From: Oscillospiraceae bacterium
GTDB lineage: Bacteria; Bacillota; Clostridia; Oscillospirales; Acutalibacteraceae
Direction of reading: 5' to 3'
NCBI GenBank assembly: GCA_028706415.1
Contig: JAQWBK010000097.1
Span: forward strand, 1 to 5,698
DNA length: 5,698 bases
In this document: one piece after another, positions 1 to 5,698 of the stretch
How positions within the stretch are numbered: position 1 is the stretch's first letter
Layout of the letters: every line of letters starts with the position of its first letter
Made by a program: the position numbers and the translations under genes
The notes under the pieces: generated by a model
The model's input: the letters and a program-made list of their open reading frames with translations, nothing else
Databases searched by the model: none
Told to the model about the DNA's origin: nothing

Positions 1-16
1 GACTTACAAACTTCGG

Positions 17-45
17 TTGACAAACATTAATAAGTGTATTAGAAT
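17..45 (+). promoter_or_regulatory. Sigma-A type promoter of rnpB
   Basis: A perfect -35 box TTGACA lies at 17-22 and a -10 box TAGAAT (5 of 6 consensus bases) at 40-45, separated by exactly 17 bases. The predicted transcription start, about 7 bases after the -10 box, falls at about 52-53. This is where the 5' strand of the RNase P RNA P1 helix begins, so promoter and RNA end support each other. A strong constitutive promoter is expected for this housekeeping RNA. Confidence 0.9.
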
Positions 46-52
46 ATCACAT

Positions 53-397
53 GTGAGTGGGCTGAACAGCCGCGCAGAAGAATTCTTTTGTGAGGAAAGT
101 CCGAGCACCACAGGGCGGGATAACGGCTAACGGCCGCCGGGGGCGACCCCAGGGAAAGTGCAACAGAGATATACCGCCGCATTTTGCGGTAAGGGTGGAA
201 AGGCGAGGTAAGAGCTCACCGGCATATAGGAGACTATATGGCCCTGCAAACCCTATTCGGTGCAACGCCGACAGAAGCGATACATCTGCCCGATGTGCTT
301 CGAAAGGCGGCTTGAGCTGTATGGCAACATACGGTCGAGATAGATGGTTGTTCATGACATATTGTCAAGACAGAACTCGGCTTACAGGCCCTCTCAT
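53..397 (+). ncRNA. rnpB: RNase P RNA, bacterial type A
   Basis: This is the catalytic RNA of ribonuclease P, which removes 5' leaders from precursor tRNAs together with the RnpA protein. Conserved core blocks are visible: GAGGAAAGTCCGAGCACC at 92-109, the CAGGGAAAGTGCAACAGAGA block near 149-168, GCTTGAGC at 310-317, and ACAGAACTCGGCTTACAG near 370-387. The ends are set by P1, where GTGAGTGGGCT at 53-63 pairs with AGGCCCTCTCAT at 386-397 with one mismatch. P3 is 73-80 with 85-92. P4 pairs 97-105 with 376-383 and keeps the universally conserved bulged U at 100. P18 is GTATG/CATAC (319-332) closed by a GCAA tetraloop. The layout is ancestral type A, not the Bacillus type B, which fits Clostridia. 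L15 looks unusual because no GGU motif is seen at 302-309. Exact ends are uncertain by a few bases. Confidence 0.96.
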
Positions 398-412
398 TTA
401 TTAGCATTATAT

Positions 413-442
413 AAGGCGCTCCACTTTATGTGGGCGCTTTTG
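413..442 (+). terminator. Intrinsic terminator of rnpB
   Basis: The arm AAGGCGC(T)CCAC pairs with GTGGGCGCTTT around a TTTAT loop. The stem is 11 bp with a single bulged T at 420, and it runs into a short T-rich tail (TTTTGTATT). It lies 16 bases after the RNase P RNA 3' end and before the ABC exporter gene, so it should separate the RNA unit from the downstream genes. The short T tract means some readthrough into the operon is possible. Confidence 0.85.
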
Positions 443-470
443 TATTATTGTCACGACAAAAGGTTTGACA

Positions 471-476
471 GGAAGG
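471..476 (+). promoter_or_regulatory. Ribosome binding site deciding the ATG start of ABC exporter A
   Basis: GGAAGG lies 9 bases before the ATG at 486. The longer in-frame alternative, TTG at 465, would put this site inside the coding region and has only AAAAGG ending one base before it, which is too close. The ATG at 486 is therefore preferred. Confidence 0.7.
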
Positions 477-485
477 CCTGATTAT

Positions 486-2798
486 ATGGTTGATACTCTG
501 AAAAAAGTAATACCGGAATCGGTTTTAGAGGCCTTGAATAAGCGCGGGGTTGAAACAAATCCGATTAATGCCGCCGCTTGTGCCGACATGACAAACGATG
601 GCGAGCTTAAAAATATATATTTAATTCTTACCGACACCCGTCTCGTTTTTGCTATATCCGAGTCTGAGGATGAGATGGTCTTTTCGGGTGCAGCTCCCAT
701 CCGGTCAAAGTCTTCCGAAGGTATTAGAGAGCTTTATGAATACAAGCTTGACCATTTAACCAATCCGAAAATAATCGACCAGGTGGTAGGAGGACTATTT
801 GTTGTTTATATAGACGATGTAGAAACATGGCTTTGCCGATTTTCGGGGGCTAAGCTACGCGAAATGCGTCGTTTTTGCAAAGCGTTGGAATGCAGCATAT
901 CCGGAAAAGAGCTGCCCGATGAGAACGAGGATGATGCGGTATACTGCCCCAAATGTGGGCATCCCTATCCCGAACGAGGGCGCACCGTCTGTCCCAAATG
1001 CATGGTGAAACGGGCGATATTTTTTCGCATATTATCATATTTCAAATCGTATCGTTTGCGTATAGTCATTTTGTTATTATGCATGATGGTTTCGGGAGTG
1101 TTGACATCTTTAAGCCCCTATCTTACCGGTACTGTTCTATATGATAAGGTGTTGGCCCGTGATACGACGCTGACCGAAAAGCTGGGCATTCCGGGCGATT
1201 TTGCTCTGATGCTGCTTTTGTTGGTATTATCTATTGCTGCAGTGCAGCTGATTCAACAGATTGTGGGGGTCATACAGGGGCGGATAAACGCCCAACTGGT
1301 GCCGGGTGTTGTGGCTAAAATTAAGGGGAATGTGTTTGCCGCGCTGCAAAAGCTGTCCATAGGCTTTTTTACAAGAAGGCAGACCGGCAGCCTTATGCAA
1401 AGGGTAAACAGCGATGCCAATGAGGTAATGGGTTTTTTCATAGACGGACTTCCTTATTTAATTTATAACATATTTACATTTGCATTTTCAGGGATAATAA
1501 TGTTTGCACTTGACTGGCGGCTTGCCCTCGCATCCTTTTTCCTGTTGCCTCCGCTGTTTTATGTAAGCTACCGGCTGATGCCTCGTTTGTGGCATGCACA
1601 CGGGAGAAGGTCACGCACCGTACGCACACTTTATTCTCTGCTTAACGATGGCATAGGAGGGGCGCGTGTCGTAAAGGCATTCGGTCAGGAGGATCACGAA
1701 AACCGGAGATTTTCAAAGGTTAATGACCGAGTTCGAAGTGCCGAAATACAGGTGGTTAAATACGGCAATAAATTTGATATTGCATACAGTCTTGCACGCG
1801 AAATTCCTTCCCTGCTTGTCTGGAGCCTCGGAGCATTATTAATTTTACGATCATCCGGTATTTTTAAACTTGGGGAACTGATAACCTTTATTAACTTCCT
1901 TCACCTGATGCAGGGCCCGATGCATTTCTTCTCGTTTATATTCAGATGGTGGACCAACAGCATGAATGCAGCCCAGCGGGTGTTTGAAATTATAGATGCC
2001 AATCCGGAAATAGTGGAAAGGGAAAATGCTTTACACACCGACATCAAGGGGGATATCACACTTAATAACATCAGCTTTGGATATGAGCCCAACAAAACCA
2101 TACTGAAAAACATCACCTTTTCGGTCAAATCGGGTGAAATGCTTGGTATCGTGGGAAAATCGGGAGCAGGTAAATCGACCTTGGTAAACCTCATTTCCCG
2201 TTTATATGATGTTGATGAAGGTGAAATCCTGATTGACGGAGCCAATATAAAGGACTATTGCTTTACAGCTCTTAGAGGCGCGGTTGCCATGGTCAGTCAG
2301 GAAACCTATATTTTCATGGGAACCGTTGCAGAGAATATTGCGTATGCACACCCTGATGCAAGCCGTAAAGAGATTGTACGAGCGGCGCAAGCGGCCAGCG
2401 CTCATCCGTTTATTTGCCGTCTTCCGGATGGTTATGATACGATTATCGGAGCTGGTGGACGCGAACTCTCGGGAGGGGAGCGGCAAAGAGTTTCTATCGC
2501 CAGAGCGATACTTGCCAATCCGCAAATTCTTGTTTTGGATGAAGCCACCGCATCGGTCGATACCGAAACCGAGCGGGCGATACAAGAATCCCTGGAAAAG
2601 CTGGTGCGCGGAAGAACCACCATTTCAATTGCCCACCGGCTTTCCACACTGAGGAACGCCGACCATCTGATTGTGCTTGACGATGGTGAACTGGTTGAGA
2701 GCGGTACCCATGCCGAGCTGATGGAAAAGCGCGGAGAGTATTATAAATTGTTAATGCTGCAATCCAAGGCATTGGCAATGCGGGGTGTCGGGGATTGA
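486..2798 (+). CDS. ABC exporter half-transporter A with N-terminal PH-like domain and zinc ribbon
   Basis: This 770-aa protein is a fused permease and ATPase of the ABCB/MsbA-like exporter fold; it should sit in the cytoplasmic membrane and move an unknown substrate using ATP. Residues 1-140 form a beta-rich domain (YLILTDTRLVFA near 45-56; CRFS at 117-120 before a helix) resembling bacterial PH-like domains. A zinc ribbon follows, with cysteines 154, 157, 169 and 172. Six membrane segments are predicted between about 192 and 490. The ATPase domain is complete: Walker A GKSGAGKST (557-565, Lys563), Q-loop Gln605, signature LSGGERQ (661-667), Walker B ILVLDEA with Asp685 and catalytic Glu686, and H-loop His717. 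The X-loop before the signature reads GAGGRE and lacks the usual glutamate. Ordinary exporters of this type run about 570-600 aa, so the extension accounts for the extra length. It leads a cluster with a DUF1854 gene 27 bases downstream and a paralogous exporter beyond. Family is certain; substrate is not known. Confidence 0.95.
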   Translation: MVDTLKKVIPESVLEALNKRGVETNPINAAACADMTNDGELKNIYLILTDTRLVFAISESEDEMVFSGAAPIRSKSSEGIRELYEYKLDHLTNPKIIDQVVGGLFVVYIDDVETWLCRFSGAKLREMRRFCKALECSISGKELPDENEDDAVYCPKCGHPYPERGRTVCPKCMVKRAIFFRILSYFKSYRLRIVILLLCMMVSGVLTSLSPYLTGTVLYDKVLARDTTLTEKLGIPGDFALMLLLLVLSIAAVQLIQQIVGVIQGRINAQLVPGVVAKIKGNVFAALQKLSIGFFTRRQTGSLMQRVNSDANEVMGFFIDGLPYLIYNIFTFAFSGIIMFALDWRLALASFFLLPPLFYVSYRLMPRLWHAHGRRSRTVRTLYSLLNDGIGGARVVKAFGQEDHENRRFSKVNDRVRSAEIQVVKYGNKFDIAYSLAREIPSLLVWSLGALLILRSSGIFKLGELITFINFLHLMQGPMHFFSFIFRWWTNSMNAAQRVFEIIDANPEIVERENALHTDIKGDITLNNISFGYEPNKTILKNITFSVKSGEMLGIVGKSGAGKSTLVNLISRLYDVDEGEILIDGANIKDYCFTALRGAVAMVSQETYIFMGTVAENIAYAHPDASRKEIVRAAQAASAHPFICRLPDGYDTIIGAGGRELSGGERQRVSIARAILANPQILVLDEATASVDTETERAIQESLEKLVRGRTTISIAHRLSTLRNADHLIVLDDGELVESGTHAELMEKRGEYYKLLMLQSKALAMRGVGD

Positions 2799-2811
2799 TT
2801 TTTTAAAGAAC

Positions 2812-2816
2812 AGGGG
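2812..2816 (+). promoter_or_regulatory. Ribosome binding site of the DUF1854 gene
   Basis: AGGGG lies 9 bases before the ATG at 2826, inside the 27-base gap after the first exporter gene. There is no room for an independent promoter and terminator, so co-transcription with the exporter is expected. A second in-frame ATG at 2838 is possible but less well placed. Confidence 0.65.
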
Positions 2817-2825
2817 TTTTAATAT

Positions 2826-3401
2826 ATGGCAAAAACCATGATAAAAAACGAACATGATGTACTCGAGCAGCAAAAGCAGGCGGTTGAGGATATAATCTCG
2901 GTTCGCTTGATTACGACTGAGAATTCGGTATTTAGCCGTACCGTCGGCGGGTTTGTATCATTAACCTTTACAGGAGAGGACGGTAAAGTCACAGAATATA
3001 ACCGTGTGGCTGTTCACCGCTGCTTCCCTCATTCCGACCCCGACCATTACATATCGATTCGTGAACCTGAGGGGGACGGGAGAGAAATCGGCTTGATTGA
3101 GGATATTTCTTTGCTTCCGGATGAAACGGTAAACATGCTTGAGGAGCAGTTATCCCTGAGGTATTTTGCGCCTAAAGTACTCAAGGTGAACCATATTCGC
3201 GAGGAATACGGTTATTCGTATTGGGATGTTTTGACCGACAAGGGTGCCTGTCGTTTTACAGTGCGGATGGGCTCCGGAAACGTATATTCAATCGGGAAAG
3301 ACCGCTATTTGATAAACGATTTGGACGGGAACAGGTTTGAAATTCCGAATTTGTATGAGCTGACCCCAAGAGAGATAAAACAATTAGATTTGTTTATATA
3401 A
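2826..3401 (+). CDS. DUF1854 family protein, putative partner of the ABC exporter pair
   Basis: This 191-aa protein has no signal peptide or membrane segment and is probably cytosolic. I recognise it as a DUF1854-type protein from its ordered conserved blocks: HRCFPHSDPDHYISIR (64-79), EIGLIEDISLLP (87-98), LSLRYFAPKV (109-118), a WDV...DKGACRFTVR block (133-147), and YLINDLDGNRFEIPNL (161-176). The fold looks mostly beta with short helices. No catalytic motif is evident and the biochemical function is unknown. It lies between two paralogous ABC exporter genes with gaps of 27 and 39 bases, so it very probably belongs to the same operon and acts with the transporter. From memory, DUF1854 proteins are annotated elsewhere as cyanophycin metabolism-associated and sit next to similar ABC transporters. 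That link is not demonstrated here. The first 25 residues are poorly conserved in character and rich in charged residues. The family call is from recall and was not checked by search. Confidence 0.85.
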   Translation: MAKTMIKNEHDVLEQQKQAVEDIISVRLITTENSVFSRTVGGFVSLTFTGEDGKVTEYNRVAVHRCFPHSDPDHYISIREPEGDGREIGLIEDISLLPDETVNMLEEQLSLRYFAPKVLKVNHIREEYGYSYWDVLTDKGACRFTVRMGSGNVYSIGKDRYLINDLDGNRFEIPNLYELTPREIKQLDLFI

Positions 3402-3427
3402 CTTTGCAACTTATTTGTATGAACATT

Positions 3428-3436
3428 GGGCGGTGA
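3428..3436 (+). promoter_or_regulatory. Strong ribosome binding site fixing a TTG start for ABC exporter B
   Basis: GGGCGGTGA matches the AGGAGGTGA anti-16S consensus at 7 of 9 positions. Its GG core ends 7 bases before the TTG at 3441, which is ideal spacing. An upstream in-frame TTG at 3426 has no such site in front of it (ATTTGTATGAACA) and would place this one inside the gene. Confidence 0.75.
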
Positions 3437-3440
3437 ATTA

Positions 3441-5633
3441 TTGAATATCAGATATACCCTGCCGGACGGGGAAATGGAAGTCCTTGCTCCTCTGACAAAA
3501 GGAGAAAGGATTGAATACTGTGTGCCCTTTGACCTGGATAAGGACGGAAAGTTTAATCAAGGCGGATGGGTGGCAGTAACCCGCAAAGCGTTATATCTTC
3601 TCGGAGATGGGAAGGTTATTAATACAATCGACATTACCACAACCGATGAAGTGCTGTGTTCATCCGAGGTGGATAATGGTATTCTTGTTGCACGCAAGGA
3701 CGGACAGGACAGTTTTATTTGCCGTTTCAGTATGCGCTATATGATACAAAATTCATATCTGGCGCGGGGAGCGACATTGTTTTGTCGCGGTCAAAACCGT
3801 GTTATTGAAAGCAGAGAACGGGAAAGATACTGCCCCGAATGCAAAAGGGTGCTGCCCGGAACCAACGAGTGCCCTCGTTGCGCCGGTGCCGGCAGGACAT
3901 TCAGTCATTTTTGGGACCTGTGCGGAGCATATGCCCTGCCCCTTTTGATAATCACGATATTTATGGTGCTATCATCCGTAATAACAGTGGGACAGCAGTT
4001 TATTCAGCGGAATTTTATTGATGATGTGCTAAAACCCGCCAAAGGAACCGCCTCCCAAGTGATCACTTTTTTTATTGTAATGCTTGTATTAGCGCTGTTT
4101 TCTCTCACCCTGTCAACCATAAACACCATTTGGACCAACAGGTTGGGAACAAAAATAAGCCGAGATTTGCGCGGACGGGTATATGCAAAAATCAACTCGC
4201 TGTCCATGAATTTTATCAGCACGAGACAGGCAGGCGAGTTGATGAATCGGGTGGTACACGATTCCGCACATGTCCGCGAATTTATGGAAAATGCTTTTGC
4301 CCAGATGCTTACTCGCATTTTTGTCATGGTGCTGGCGCTTATCACCATGCTGGTGATGAACTGGAAACTGGCTTTGTTATCTCTGGTTTTTGTCCCTCTT
4401 GCCTTTGTGCTTGTAAGGGCATTCCGTAAACTTGAAAAAAGGCTGTGGCGGCAGCAATGGCGTTTTAATGATAAGGTGAACGGCCGTCTTCAGGATGTTA
4501 TTTCGGGTATCCGTGTGGTGAAATCCTTTGGGCAGGAGGAGCGCGAAATCGTTCGCTTTAAATCGTATATTGAACGATTGATGCGAATTCAATGGAGAAA
4601 TGAGAAACTCTGGGCAACCCTTTATCCATTTGTGACACTGATTATTACCTCGGGCACATATCTGGTTTTATATTTCGGCGGAAGTGCTGTCATGTCCGAA
4701 AACATGACAATCGGTCAGCTGGTGCAGTTTATCGCCTATGCAAACATGCTGTATATGCCGCTTCAATATGTCAGCCGGCTGCCGCGCATGATTATGAGGT
4801 TAAAAACCGCCCTGGAACGTATTTACGATATATTGGACGAGGAGCCCAAGATTGACGATGCGTTGGATGCACAGGATGTCGAAATCCAGGGTAATGTTGA
4901 ATTTGATGAAGTGACCTTTGGCTATAAATCCTATGAGCCTGTACTTGAGCATATCAATCTCTCGGTGAAAAAAGGCGAAATGATTGGTCTGGTGGGTTCT
5001 TCGGGTACGGGTAAGTCTACAATAATCAACCTCTTAATGCGGCTATATGATGCCGATGAAGGGCAGATACTCATTGACGATATTCCGCTCAGCAAGTTCT
5101 CCAAAAGCTGCCTTCACCGTCAGATAGGGGTGGTTTTACAGGAAACCTTTTTGTTTTCGGGTACATTATTTGAAAATATTCGTTATGCCAATCCGGATGC
5201 CACTTTATTGGATGTAATACAGGCGGCGAAAATTGCAAACGCCCACGATTTTATAACAAAATTTTCCGACGGGTATGATACATATGTTGGGGAGCGGGGA
5301 TATAATCTTTCGGGCGGAGAAAGGCAGAGAATTGCAATTGCCCGCGCCATTCTGCATAACCCTCGTTTGCTTGTTCTGGATGAAGCCACAAGCAGCCTTG
5401 ATACCGAAACCGAATATCAAATTCAGGAGGCGCTTAATCGCCTGACCGAGGGGCGGACCACCTTTGCCATTGCCCACAGGCTTTCAACCCTTCGCAAGGC
5501 GGACCGCATTGTTGTTCTGGATAAACACACAATTGCCGAGGTGGGTACCCATAACGAGCTTATGAATCAAAAAGGAATATACTACGGATTGGTTATGGCA
5601 CAGCTTGAAATGCATAATACTAGTCTCAAATAA
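3441..5633 (+). CDS. ABC exporter half-transporter B with N-terminal PH-like domain and zinc ribbon
   Basis: This 730-aa protein is a paralogue of the first exporter with the same unusual architecture, and is probably its heterodimer partner in the cytoplasmic membrane. Residues 1-115 are beta-rich (GWVAVTRKALYLL near 42-54; CRFS at 94-97, a motif shared with the other exporter). A zinc ribbon follows with cysteines 131, 134, 144 and 147. Six membrane segments are predicted between about 165 and 445. The ATPase domain is complete: Walker A GSSGTGKST (519-527, Lys525), Q-loop Gln567, X-loop GERG (617-620), signature LSGGERQ (623-629), Walker B LLVLDEA with Asp647 and Glu648, and H-loop His679. 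Unlike its partner, it keeps the standard X-loop glutamate. The start is the TTG at 3441 because of its strong ribosome binding site; an in-frame TTG at 3426 would add five residues. It is 39 bases after the DUF1854 gene. Family is certain. Pairing with exporter A is inferred, and homodimers remain possible. Confidence 0.95.
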   Translation: MNIRYTLPDGEMEVLAPLTKGERIEYCVPFDLDKDGKFNQGGWVAVTRKALYLLGDGKVINTIDITTTDEVLCSSEVDNGILVARKDGQDSFICRFSMRYMIQNSYLARGATLFCRGQNRVIESRERERYCPECKRVLPGTNECPRCAGAGRTFSHFWDLCGAYALPLLIITIFMVLSSVITVGQQFIQRNFIDDVLKPAKGTASQVITFFIVMLVLALFSLTLSTINTIWTNRLGTKISRDLRGRVYAKINSLSMNFISTRQAGELMNRVVHDSAHVREFMENAFAQMLTRIFVMVLALITMLVMNWKLALLSLVFVPLAFVLVRAFRKLEKRLWRQQWRFNDKVNGRLQDVISGIRVVKSFGQEEREIVRFKSYIERLMRIQWRNEKLWATLYPFVTLIITSGTYLVLYFGGSAVMSENMTIGQLVQFIAYANMLYMPLQYVSRLPRMIMRLKTALERIYDILDEEPKIDDALDAQDVEIQGNVEFDEVTFGYKSYEPVLEHINLSVKKGEMIGLVGSSGTGKSTIINLLMRLYDADEGQILIDDIPLSKFSKSCLHRQIGVVLQETFLFSGTLFENIRYANPDATLLDVIQAAKIANAHDFITKFSDGYDTYVGERGYNLSGGERQRIAIARAILHNPRLLVLDEATSSLDTETEYQIQEALNRLTEGRTTFAIAHRLSTLRKADRIVVLDKHTIAEVGTHNELMNQKGIYYGLVMAQLEMHNTSLK

Positions 5634-5698
5634 AAGGATCGATAAAGTCGTCCCCGGTAACGACAAACTTAATATTTTCAATAAAAAAGCGCATTTAC
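5634..5698 (+). other. Intergenic tail with no supported gene
   Basis: This A/T-rich stretch after the second exporter gene contains no start codon with a ribosome binding site. It holds one weak inverted repeat, GTCGT (5647-5651) with ACGAC (5660-5664), around an 8-base loop and without a following T tract, so it is not a convincing terminator. The operon may continue beyond the window edge. Confidence 0.6.

Noticed and set aside
78..87. Perfect palindrome AAGAATTCTT as a possible operator
   Set aside because: It is the tip of the P3 helix of the RNase P RNA, so RNA structure accounts for it.
90..404. 104-aa open frame on the + strand, and a 102-aa frame on the - strand at 47-355
   Set aside because: Both lie entirely over the RNase P RNA, whose conserved helices and sequence blocks explain the region. 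The translations look like no protein family.
465..497. TTGACA at 465-470 as a -35 box for the exporter operon
   Set aside because: The nearest -10-like sequence (GATACT at 492-497) is 21 bases away, and a transcript starting there would begin inside the gene, after its ribosome binding site.
2202..2778. Several overlapping frames on both strands across the ATPase domain of exporter A
   Set aside because: They shadow a fully conserved ABC ATPase coding sequence. None has a ribosome binding site or recognisable motif.
3419..3436. Five-codon open frame (MNIGR) overlapping the ribosome binding site of the second exporter, possibly a leader peptide
   Set aside because: It has no ribosome binding site of its own and no attenuator-like structure. 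It is most likely chance, though its stop lies 4 bases before the TTG start.
5647..5664. Inverted repeat GTCGT/ACGAC as a terminator of the operon
   Set aside because: The stem is only 5 bp with an 8-base loop, and no T tract follows it.
5626..5694. Minus-strand open frame of 22 codons from 5694 back to 5626
   Set aside because: It overlaps the end of the second exporter gene, is immediately preceded by an in-frame stop, and shows no family resemblance or visible ribosome binding site.

Overview
The window looks like Clostridia-type (low to moderate GC Firmicutes) chromosomal DNA. This rests on an ancestral type A RNase P RNA with an A/T-rich consensus promoter, strong purine-rich ribosome binding sites with some TTG starts, and the character of the encoded proteins. 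No species can be named from the sequence.

Region 1 (about 1-445) is a compact RNA transcription unit. It holds a near-consensus sigma-A promoter (TTGACA, 17-base spacer, TAGAAT), the complete RNase P RNA gene rnpB (about 53-397), and an intrinsic terminator (413-442). The RNA has a clear P1, P3, P4 with bulged U, and P18 with a GCAA loop. The L15 region appears to lack the usual GGU motif that pairs with the tRNA CCA end.

Region 2 (486-5633) is a tight three-gene cluster on the + strand: ABC exporter A (770 aa), a DUF1854-family protein (191 aa), and ABC exporter B (730 aa). The gaps are 27 and 39 bases. Each exporter is a complete half-transporter with six predicted membrane segments followed by an ATPase domain. 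Both carry an unusual cytosolic extension before the first membrane helix: a beta-rich, PH-like domain of about 120-140 residues, then a four-cysteine zinc ribbon. The simplest model is a heterodimeric exporter A/B with the DUF1854 protein as a dedicated partner. From memory, similar DUF1854 and ABC genes occur beside cyanophycin synthetase genes in other bacteria, so a link to cyanophycin or a related amino-acid polymer is a reasonable hypothesis. No cyanophycin gene is visible here and the substrate is unknown.

The last 65 bases (5634-5698) hold no recognisable gene or convincing terminator, so the operon may continue past the window.
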